From a bacterium Ga0077546 (GTDB taxonomy: Bacteria; Cyanobacteriota; Vampirovibrionia; Obscuribacterales; Obscuribacteraceae), in NCBI GenBank assembly GCA_001464165.1, contig LNEX01000022.1, positions 1 to 13,425 on the forward strand: a stretch of DNA of 13,425 nt. The letters run 5' to 3'. Shown one piece after another: positions 6,509 to 13,054 of this stretch. The notes under the pieces are model-generated. The model was not told where the DNA came from. It made no database searches and saw only the letters and a program-made list of their open reading frames with translations. Both the position numbers and the translations under genes were made by a program. Position 1 is the stretch's first letter. Each line of letters starts with the position of its first letter.

Positions 6509-9500
6509 TTGATCATTAAGCAAATTTTGAAAAACAAGAACTTGCGGTCCTGCTTAGCTGTGGTCTTGTCAACGTGCGGTCTTTTACTGACCTCAGTTTG
6601 TGGCTTTCCTCTAGCGAGTGTGGCTATCGGGGACAATAATTCAGTCAAGCTTGCTGCAAATGAGAATCCGTCTACTAAAAAATATTCTCAGCCCTATGTC
6701 CTTACACCTAAAGAAAATGGCGTACAGGAGATGGTTCTAGCCAACGGTCTTAAGGTGCTGTTACTAGAGGAGCATGCTTTTCCGGTTGTCACGAGTATGG
6801 TTGTTTATCGAGTTGGTTCGCGCAATGAAAATCTTGGTGAGACAGGCTTAAGCCATCTGGTTGAGCATTTACTATTTGAGAAGGTTGGGCGTTTTAGAAA
6901 GGGTGAATTGGGTGCGACCATCGCCCGCAACGGTGGCATGTTTAATGGTTTCACCAGTGATGACTTTACTGTTTTCTTTGAGACTCTCAGCCCAGCTAAA
7001 TTACCGATGGCTCTTCGCATAGAGGCGGATCGTATGCATTCAGCTACCTTTACTGCTGAAGATGTACAAGCTGAAATAAAGCGAATTGAGAAAGAGCTAG
7101 ATACCGAAGCAAAAGATGCAGCAAATCTTCTCAATAAAGAAGTCCGTTCAGCAGCCTTTCAGTTGCATCCCTATAAAAACCCAACTATTGGCTGGCGTAG
7201 CGACGTGCAGAAGCTTACTTTAGATGATGTGAAACGGCATTACCGCGACTATTATCAACCTTCTAATGCCACTCTTGTGATCGTAGGTGATTTCGATTCC
7301 AAGGTGCAAGCTGCTCAGGTTCAGAAATATTTTGGCGCCATCGCAAGCGGTGAACCAGCGCGAGCGGTGCGTGTGGTTGAGCCAGCTCAAAGAGCAGAAC
7401 GGCGGGTCTACATGAAGTATGGTGGCAATTCAGATGTTGTCGCGATGGCTTACCACTCTGCCAATGTTCAGGACGTCGATGCTGCGGCTCTGGCTGTTTT
7501 GGAAAAGCTTTTGGTTTCTGGTGTTAGTGGACGACTTAAGACGAAATTAGTCGATTCTAAAATTTGTAGCAATGTGCGTTGTACTTTTGAAGCTAAGAGA
7601 GACCCCGGGCTGTTTACGATTAACCTTGCGTCTACACCTGGAACTAGTGCCCAGAAAGTTATTGAATCTTGTCAGTCTGTTCTAGAGCAGTTGCGTACTA
7701 CGTTGGTGCCGGAAGCAGAACTCAAGCGTGCCCGTAATCACGCTGAGTTTCATGTTCTGGCTGAGCGCGACGGGCCCTATCGAACTGCTTTTCACCTGGC
7801 TTACGCTGATAGTATAGATTCTTGGCCGGCAGCATTTGCTTGGTTCACCAAGGTGCGTGCTGTCTCTTCATCTGATATTCAGAGGGTGGCAAAGCGGTAC
7901 TTCAATCAAGAAAATCGTGTCTTAGGTGTGCTTTCTGGTGCTGCTAATAAGCCTGTGGCAGCAAAGAAAGACAGCAGTGCAAAAGATGGCAAAGAAAGCA
8001 AAGAATCTAAGGACAGTAAAGATGGAGCTGTTGTTAAAGGCAATAAAGATAGTAAAGAAGCTAAAGACAGCAAGAATACTAAAGATAGCAAGAATACTAA
8101 GGATAGCAGGGACGGAAAGTCTGACTCTAAAGACGATTCAAAGAAAAACTCAACTAAGGACAAGACAGACACTGACAAGTCTAGAAGGCCTAATAAAGCC
8201 GGTTCTCGGCATAAGACAGCCTGGGCTGAGCAGCGGCTTCCTTTCGGCTTGGCTGGTTGTGCTTATAAAAATGACGACGAGACTGTGGGTGATCTAACTC
8301 TGCGAGGTGGACGCGCTCTTCAGGTGGCTCAAGGTGCTACTGCTACTACTACTGCTACTACTGCTACTACTACTGCTACTACTGCTACTGCTACCAATTC
8401 TTCTTCTGGTTCGCAGGGAGCCGCAAAGGTTTCTCTTGTCGAGATTACTGCCAATCCTAATATAAGGAAGGCTGTTCTTAAAAACGGCATGACTCTGGCT
8501 GTGCTTGAAACAAAACTCAGTCCTGCTGTGCAAATTATCGGTGCAGTTAAGGCTGGTGAAGCTTATGAGCCCGTAGGCAAACGTGGGGTATCGGCTGTTC
8601 TTGCTCAAGCTATGGCTGATGAGCTTGGCATTGCACCAAGCGCGATGTTGCGCTTTGATTCGGGGCCTCAGTGGATTAGTTTTCAAACACGCTGCCTCTC
8701 GCGTGATACCAGTACCATGCTGGGAATATTGGCCAGTCAGCTTCATGATCCACTCATCAAAGATGTTGATGTGGAGCATGCCAAACAAGTCGTAATCGAG
8801 CGGGTAAAGCATACTGAAGATACTGTAAAGGCTAGAGTCAAAAGGGCTTTGATGCAAGCTCTCATTGCTCCTAACACGAGCTTCTACCCCCTTGAACCTA
8901 TGGATAAGGCTCGTTTTGTTGGGGCGCTCAAAGCCAGTGATTTGATTGAGTTTCACTCGCAGGCGATTAGACCTGATGCCACCACAATAGTTTTCGTTGG
9001 AGATATTTCCCTCAGTCAGGCTGTTGAGTTAACCGAGCGCAGCTTCGCCTCCTGGATTGGTAAGACTACAGCTAAGAAAGTTTTGGTGCAGGCCAATCCG
9101 CGACGCATGCTCAAGTCGTCAATGACTATAGATAAGCGCCAAGACACTATGGTGACGATTGGTCGCCTAGTCGATACAGGCCTTGGTCGCAGCGATTATC
9201 CATTGCTTCTGTTGAGTGATTGTGCCCTAACAAGTCATCCGATTTTTTCGCGTTTTGCCCAAAAGATTTCAGGCGAGCTTGGTCTGTCTAGCAGCATGAG
9301 TCTTGAAGACTTAGCTTCTGATGTCGAGTCTTTGCCTGGCACGACAGTATGGTCAATAGACATGCCGTTGGTATCAAATCTGATGCCGGTTGCTGTGCGG
9401 TCCATTCAGTCAGAATTGAAAAAATTTGGTCGCACCGGACTAAGTGCTGAGGAGTTCGCTGAAGTAAGGCTATATTTGAACGGGGCACTGCCGGTGCGCT

Positions 9501-9778
9501 GGATGGCAAATAGTCAGTTAGCAGCGCACTCAATTCTCGACTCAGTTGTGTTGGATGGAGCTTGCGATCCCCTGCCGCTGGTTCAGCAAGGCATTCGCTC
9601 GTCTAGCCTGGATAGCCTCAATCGCTTCGTTCGTACTACTTTTAAGCCGGACCGCGCCACTCTAGTTGTTGCCGGCACAAAGCAAGCCATCGGGCAGGTG
9701 CATGGCTTAAGACAAGATGAGGGTGGTACCGAATCGGGTGCGCCCGGAGTAAATAGTTCGGGCGCAGCTGGTCACTAA
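6509..9778 (+). CDS. Exported double-domain M16 (pitrilysin/insulinase-type) metallopeptidase
   Basis: The product has 1089 residues. The N-terminus (basic KQILKNKNLR, then a hydrophobic stretch about 14-39) is an export signal, so it acts outside the cytoplasm. The first M16 half (about 72-475) carries the inverted zinc motif HLVEH (H116, E119, H120) and a third ligand at E196, 75 residues further on, the family's usual distance. M16 C-domain strands such as NATLVIVGDF follow. A low-complexity linker (about 480-640) leads to a second M16-like half (about 645-1065). It keeps the fold (LKNGMTLAVLE; DATTIVFVGDI; DRATLVVAG), but RGVSAVLAQAMADEL stands where HxxEH should be, so it is non-catalytic. 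This is the catalytic/inactive pairing of M16B heterodimers on one chain. The start is TTG at 6509 with GGTGG just upstream; the first in-frame ATG (residue 75) would lose the signal. It diverges from feoB. The substrate is unknown; small unfolded peptides are usual for M16. Confidence 0.9.
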   Translation: MIIKQILKNKNLRSCLAVVLSTCGLLLTSVCGFPLASVAIGDNNSVKLAANENPSTKKYSQPYVLTPKENGVQEMVLANGLKVLLLEEHAFPVVTSMVVYRVGSRNENLGETGLSHLVEHLLFEKVGRFRKGELGATIARNGGMFNGFTSDDFTVFFETLSPAKLPMALRIEADRMHSATFTAEDVQAEIKRIEKELDTEAKDAANLLNKEVRSAAFQLHPYKNPTIGWRSDVQKLTLDDVKRHYRDYYQPSNATLVIVGDFDSKVQAAQVQKYFGAIASGEPARAVRVVEPAQRAERRVYMKYGGNSDVVAMAYHSANVQDVDAAALAVLEKLLVSGVSGRLKTKLVDSKICSNVRCTFEAKRDPGLFTINLASTPGTSAQKVIESCQSVLEQLRTTLVPEAELKRARNHAEFHVLAERDGPYRTAFHLAYADSIDSWPAAFAWFTKVRAVSSSDIQRVAKRYFNQENRVLGVLSGAANKPVAAKKDSSAKDGKESKESKDSKDGAVVKGNKDSKEAKDSKNTKDSKNTKDSRDGKSDSKDDSKKNSTKDKTDTDKSRRPNKAGSRHKTAWAEQRLPFGLAGCAYKNDDETVGDLTLRGGRALQVAQGATATTTATTATTTATTATATNSSSGSQGAAKVSLVEITANPNIRKAVLKNGMTLAVLETKLSPAVQIIGAVKAGEAYEPVGKRGVSAVLAQAMADELGIAPSAMLRFDSGPQWISFQTRCLSRDTSTMLGILASQLHDPLIKDVDVEHAKQVVIERVKHTEDTVKARVKRALMQALIAPNTSFYPLEPMDKARFVGALKASDLIEFHSQAIRPDATTIVFVGDISLSQAVELTERSFASWIGKTTAKKVLVQANPRRMLKSSMTIDKRQDTMVTIGRLVDTGLGRSDYPLLLLSDCALTSHPIFSRFAQKISGELGLSSSMSLEDLASDVESLPGTTVWSIDMPLVSNLMPVAVRSIQSELKKFGRTGLSAEEFAEVRLYLNGALPVRWMANSQLAAHSILDSVVLDGACDPLPLVQQGIRSSSLDSLNRFVRTTFKPDRATLVVAGTKQAIGQVHGLRQDEGGTESGAPGVNSSGAAGH
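8063..8110 (+). repeat. 18-bp repeats in the Lys/Asp/Ser linker of the M16 gene
   Basis: Residues 519-534 repeat the six-residue unit KDSKNT (two full copies and the start of a third, KDSR) from an 18-bp DNA period. They sit inside a longer Lys/Asp/Ser-rich stretch, about residues 486-558 (7964-8182), with many SKD/KDS units. The segment is expected to be disordered and highly charged. Confidence 0.75.
8336..8395 (+). repeat. In-frame ACT/GCT microsatellite in the M16 gene (Thr/Ala tract)
   Basis: Twenty successive codons (residues 610-629) are GCT or ACT, the last being ACC. From 8342 a seven-codon unit, GCT plus three ACT, then GCT plus two ACT, occurs twice in tandem. It encodes an uninterrupted Ala/Thr tract at the end of the linker. 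Length changes in whole codons would keep the frame. The antisense strand reads as polyserine, which creates a false ORF. Confidence 0.9.
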
Positions 9779-9823
9779 TTTTGTACGAACTTCCGATGGC
9801 AGGTCAATGCAGAAATAAGCAGC

Positions 9824-9857
9824 TGCTAATCTGAGAAAAGATCGCAAGTCAAGTGGT
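9824..9857 (+). repeat. Imperfect direct repeat, copy A
   Basis: The ordered blocks ATCTGAGA (9829-9836), GATCGC (9840-9845) and AGTCAAGTGGT (9847-9857) recur in the same order in copy B. The third block is an exact 11-mer. Spacing between blocks is tighter here than in copy B. Confidence 0.6.
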
Positions 9858-9926
9858 CGAGATTGTAAATCATGAGCACCTGTTAACAATGGCTCTTCTT
9901 GTTCTATATCCACTGCACTGTTGGTA

Positions 9927-9967
9927 GCCTATCTGAGAGGAGTGATCGCCCGCGGTAGTCAAGTGGT
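9927..9967 (+). repeat. Imperfect direct repeat, copy B
   Basis: The blocks ATCTGAGA (9931-9938), GATCGC (9944-9949) and AGTCAAGTGGT (9957-9967) match copy A. The offset grows from 102 to 104 to 110 bp, because copy B has 2 extra bases between the first two blocks and 6 extra between the last two. It looks like an old duplication or a pair of binding sites. Confidence 0.6.
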
Positions 9968-10193
9968 GCTGTTTGGCTGCATTTGCTTGAAAACTTCCGC
10001 TGACTAACGGTAATAGTCCTAAAACTGGCTATTGAGCTTAATTTAGAGAGCAATGTAAACTTAGGGGAGGTTGTCATTTATTTAATCCGATTGGCTCAAA
10101 TGCTGCGTCTCGCCTATTTTCAGCCACTTGGTCGATTTTACATTGGGGGTGAGATGCCATCTCTGTGCCTTTCTTCGGTTGTCGTGAAGAAAA

Positions 10194-10223
10194 TTGACTT
10201 TCTAGTGACAAGTTCGATAATAT
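10194..10223 (+). promoter_or_regulatory. Sigma-70-type promoter of the LysM-helicase pair
   Basis: TTGACT (10194-10199, 5 of 6) is followed after 18 bp by TAATAT (10218-10223), or after 16 bp by GATAAT (10216-10221). Transcription would start near 10229, about 28 nt before the LysM start codon. This is the best consensus promoter in the window. The helicase gene, 14 bp after the LysM stop, is probably on the same transcript. Confidence 0.6.
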
Positions 10224-10256
10224 GCAGCCATGGTTACCCCAGTGGCGTTGTAAGAG

Positions 10257-10988
10257 ATGACTATAGTGCTCAACTACGATCAAGAAAAACTGGAAATGGA
10301 AGGTCTTCCCGAGTATGTGCGTGACAGTGATGTCAGCTCGCGGGATGCATTTGTTTCAATTTCCACCAGGTCATTAGCGGAGAGAGAAGCTCAACGTACT
10401 GCTTCTACATCTGACTGGCAGTCTCAGCGAGACACCGGCTCCTTTGCACGTATTACAACTGAAGTGGAGACTCCGAAATCTGATGAGCTTGAGGCTCTGT
10501 GGCCCGGAGTGCATCAAGACTTTTTGCACTCTCCTAAGCGCACACCTAGCTTCTACTTGACGTTAGGCTTCATGGCCGGTGCCTTCCTCTCTATGGTAGG
10601 AATCTGGGGCTATTCATCAGTCTCCGGAATGATTGCCAATAATCCCCAAGCTAGCAAAGCCGTAGTTGCCACTGCTGGTTCGCCCGCCGCTGCCCCTGCT
10701 GGTCAGTCGGTGGCTGTCGTTCCAAGCGGAAGCGATCCGAATTCGCTTTTGGTGCCAGCCCATACAAGTGTTGAGATTCAAACTGGTGACACCCTTGCTG
10801 CCATTGCTCTGCGTGAGTACAAGCGTGTTAGCCCTCGTCTCCTTGATGAGATCTGTCGAGCAAATGGTCTTAAGAATGCCAACTTCTTGAGTCTTGGGCA
10901 GAAAATCACATTACCTAACTATCAATCAACTGCTCAAGTGCAAGCTCAATCGCAGGTTGCTGCAACTGCTGCTGCTCAAGTACACTAG
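10257..10988 (+). CDS. Membrane-anchored LysM-domain protein
   Basis: The product has 243 residues. Residues 1-97 are polar and acidic with no signal sequence, a likely cytoplasmic tail. Residues 98-120 (FYLTLGFMAGAFLSMVGIWGY) form one membrane span. An Ala/Pro/Ser-rich spacer (about 130-170) leads to a LysM domain at about 172-222, starting VEIQTGDTLAAIALREY, with the typical second half LLDEICRANGLKNANFLSLGQKITLP. LysM domains bind N-acetylglucosamine chains such as peptidoglycan, so the C-terminus should face the cell wall while the N-terminus stays inside. The tail after LysM is Gln/Ala-rich. The start is ATG at 10257, the first possible codon after an in-frame TAA at 10251. The ribosome site is poor, with only AAGAG touching the ATG. 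A consensus promoter lies just upstream and a helicase gene 14 bp downstream. No enzyme domain is attached, so it may tether or sense the wall. Confidence 0.8.
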   Translation: MTIVLNYDQEKLEMEGLPEYVRDSDVSSRDAFVSISTRSLAEREAQRTASTSDWQSQRDTGSFARITTEVETPKSDELEALWPGVHQDFLHSPKRTPSFYLTLGFMAGAFLSMVGIWGYSSVSGMIANNPQASKAVVATAGSPAAAPAGQSVAVVPSGSDPNSLLVPAHTSVEIQTGDTLAAIALREYKRVSPRLLDEICRANGLKNANFLSLGQKITLPNYQSTAQVQAQSQVAATAAAQVH

Positions 10989-11002
10989 TACTCAAACATC
11001 AG

Positions 11003-13054
11003 TTGAATACTCAATCTCAGATAACGCTCGTGCCTGCCGAAACAACCAACGGCTCATCTTCAGCTACATCTCTTTCCGGTAAGTCTTCACCGACTAGACC
11101 AGAGAAGAAACCCTTGTCGCCTGAAACCAGAGGCGACTACACTGTTGAGCGGATTTTCGAGATGCTTGCTGAGAGTCTCGACGGCTACGAAGTTCGGGCT
11201 CCCCAGCTCGATTTAGCCCACCATATAGAGAGGGCCTTTAACACAAAAAAGACCGGAATATTTGAAGCAGGAACTGGTGTTGGCAAGAGTTTTGCTGCAT
11301 TGATACCAGCTTTCTTGGCTGGTAAGAAAGTGGTTGTTTCAACCGCCACCATTGCTTTACAAGAGCAATACATGAATAAAGACATTCCCATTCTCAAGGA
11401 GATCTTTCCCTTTGAGATTAACGCCGCTTTGCTTAAGGGGCGTGGAAATTATCTGGGCATTCGTCGTTTTCGTGACCATGTTCTTGAACAACATATTGAT
11501 GATGATTTTGTCGATTGGGTCAACAACACGCAAAACGGTGATGTCTCGGAGTTAGACTTTGTTCCGCCCTATGATGTTTGGGGTGAGATCAACTCTGATT
11601 CGGATGACTGTCTGCGCAACAAGTGCCCTAGTTTTGGCAACTGTTTCTATTTTGAAGCACGCAAACGCGCCGAGAAAGCCGATATTCTTGTGGTCAATCA
11701 TGCTCTGCTCTTGGCAGATGCCGCTTCTGGCGGAAGTATTTTGCCGCCTTATCAACTCTTGATTGTTGATGAGGCTCATCACTTACCTGATATTGCCACC
11801 GATGCTTTTAGCCGATCAATTAGCAATCGCGGTATTCGCATTTTGCTGGGTAAGGCAGTTAAGCGACTCAATCCGCCAAACAATTTGATCAACGATATCG
11901 AACATCTATCGGGTCAGCTCTTTGTCCGCTTAAATATGATGGCACGCTCAGCTAGAATGCGTCTGCGTCAGCCAGTTGAAGGGGCCATTGAACTTATTTT
12001 TGCCCTCAAGACACTGCGCGATTGGTTAGAGAATCAAACATTCGAACATATTCTTGATGTGGATCTTTTGAGAGAGAAAGCTCAACTTAAGGCCAAAAGC
12101 ATCATCAGCACCATATCTGGTTATTGTGCCTGCCTAGAGTTAGTTGCCGCTCCTAGTGCCGAATGGGTCATGTGGTTAGAGCGAACTGAAAGGCAAGAAG
12201 TGAAAATTGAAGTGGTGGCAGCTCCACTTGATCCTTCGCATTTCATCTCTGATCTACTCATCAATAAAGGTGGGTTAGAGACATCAGTCTGGATGTCGGC
12301 AACTCTAGCTACTGCCGGCGATGATCCCTTTGAATTCTTCAAGCGTTCAATAGGAGTTGACCGGTATGTCATTCAGGACCAAGTGCCCAGTCCTTTTGAC
12401 TTTGAAAATCAAGCACTGTTGTATCTTCCTCAGAACATGCCTGAGCCGAATCATTCTGATTTCTTTGCCAATGCTCTCACTGAAATTGAGCGCATAATTG
12501 AACTGACAGAAGGGCGAGCCTTTGTGCTTTTCACAAGTCGAGCGGCTCTCAATAATGCTTACCAGGCCTTGGCTCCGCGCATGCCATACGAATCGCGCAA
12601 GCAGGGTGATATGCCTAGACAAAAACTTGTGGAGTGGTTTAAAGCTACACCTCATGCGGTTTTGTTTGGAACTTCTAGCTTTTGGGAAGGTGTCAGTATC
12701 GATGGTGAGCAACTTAGTTGTGTAATCATCGACCGTATTCCTTTTCAGGTGCCAGATGATCCGGTGTATGAAGCCCGTTGCGAGCAGATGAAAGAAGACA
12801 CAGATCGCAGTTGGTTCAATGATTTGGCTTTGCCGCATGCCACCATGCGCCTAAAACAAGGGGTTGGTCGCTTGATTCGCACAAAAAAGGATCGTGGGCT
12901 AGTGGCCATTCTTGATTCACGGTTGACTAAAAAATATTACGGCCGCAAAATCATCGAATGCTTACCGCCAATGAAGTTGATTCGCTTACTGCCAAGCGTT
13001 GAATCGCACATAATGGAAGATTTTCTTGACCTTGGTCAAGATTATTCTGGTTAG
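11003..13054 (+). CDS. DinG/XPD-family ATP-dependent DNA helicase (superfamily 2)
   Basis: The product has 683 residues. Helicase motifs in order: Walker A AGTGVGKS (89-96), STATIALQEQ (Ia, 113-122), DEAH box (256-259), SATLAT (III), FVLFTSR (IV), a WEGVSIDG segment (V) and QGVGRLIR (VI, 619-626). The insert between Walker A and DEAH is the iron-sulfur region of DinG/XPD helicases: C203, C208 and C214 are present, but the first ligand, in the NYLC position, is Gly152 (codon GGC). The family unwinds DNA 5' to 3' in repair and at R-loops or replication conflicts. There is no N-terminal exonuclease domain as in Bacillus DinG. The first 45 residues are polar and low-complexity. The TTG at 11003 is the longest start and has no clear ribosome site; a GTG at 11030 is an alternative. 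It is probably cotranscribed with the LysM gene. Its last 104 bp overlap the opposing stress-protein gene. Confidence 0.9.
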   Translation: MNTQSQITLVPAETTNGSSSATSLSGKSSPTRPEKKPLSPETRGDYTVERIFEMLAESLDGYEVRAPQLDLAHHIERAFNTKKTGIFEAGTGVGKSFAALIPAFLAGKKVVVSTATIALQEQYMNKDIPILKEIFPFEINAALLKGRGNYLGIRRFRDHVLEQHIDDDFVDWVNNTQNGDVSELDFVPPYDVWGEINSDSDDCLRNKCPSFGNCFYFEARKRAEKADILVVNHALLLADAASGGSILPPYQLLIVDEAHHLPDIATDAFSRSISNRGIRILLGKAVKRLNPPNNLINDIEHLSGQLFVRLNMMARSARMRLRQPVEGAIELIFALKTLRDWLENQTFEHILDVDLLREKAQLKAKSIISTISGYCACLELVAAPSAEWVMWLERTERQEVKIEVVAAPLDPSHFISDLLINKGGLETSVWMSATLATAGDDPFEFFKRSIGVDRYVIQDQVPSPFDFENQALLYLPQNMPEPNHSDFFANALTEIERIIELTEGRAFVLFTSRAALNNAYQALAPRMPYESRKQGDMPRQKLVEWFKATPHAVLFGTSSFWEGVSIDGEQLSCVIIDRIPFQVPDDPVYEARCEQMKEDTDRSWFNDLALPHATMRLKQGVGRLIRTKKDRGLVAILDSRLTKKYYGRKIIECLPPMKLIRLLPSVESHIMEDFLDLGQDYSG

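Larger units (their letters stand above)
9779..10193. other. Gene-poor intergenic region upstream of the LysM gene
   Basis: No convincing gene, RNA fold or terminator is seen between the M16 stop and the LysM promoter. Forward frames give only short ORFs. One from 10091 runs into the LysM gene in another frame and is judged a shadow. A 21-codon GTG ORF at 9942 lacks a properly spaced ribosome site. The region does contain the imperfect direct repeat listed separately. Confidence 0.5.

Noticed and set aside
7906..8178. Leu/Ser-rich minus-strand ORF resembling a membrane peptide
   Set aside because: It is the complement of the Lys/Asp/Ser codon repeats of the M16 linker; AAA/GAT/AGC codons read backwards give Leu and Ser.
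8294..8956. 220-residue minus-strand ORF ending in a polyserine run
   Set aside because: It is the antisense of the M16 gene; the polyserine comes only from the complement of the ACT/GCT microsatellite, and the rest has no protein-like pattern.
9942..10007. 21-codon GTG ORF after GAGAGGA
   Set aside because: The putative ribosome site touches the GTG with no spacer, and the frame crosses the repeat copy B; no support as a gene.
10091..10324. 77-residue ORF, with an ATG at 10154 after a GGGGGTGAG sequence
   Set aside because: It spans the LysM promoter and runs into the LysM gene in another frame; no recognisable features, so the ribosome-site match is probably chance.
12347..12838. 163-residue minus-strand ORF
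   Set aside because: It lies wholly opposite conserved helicase motifs; its composition is shadow-like.
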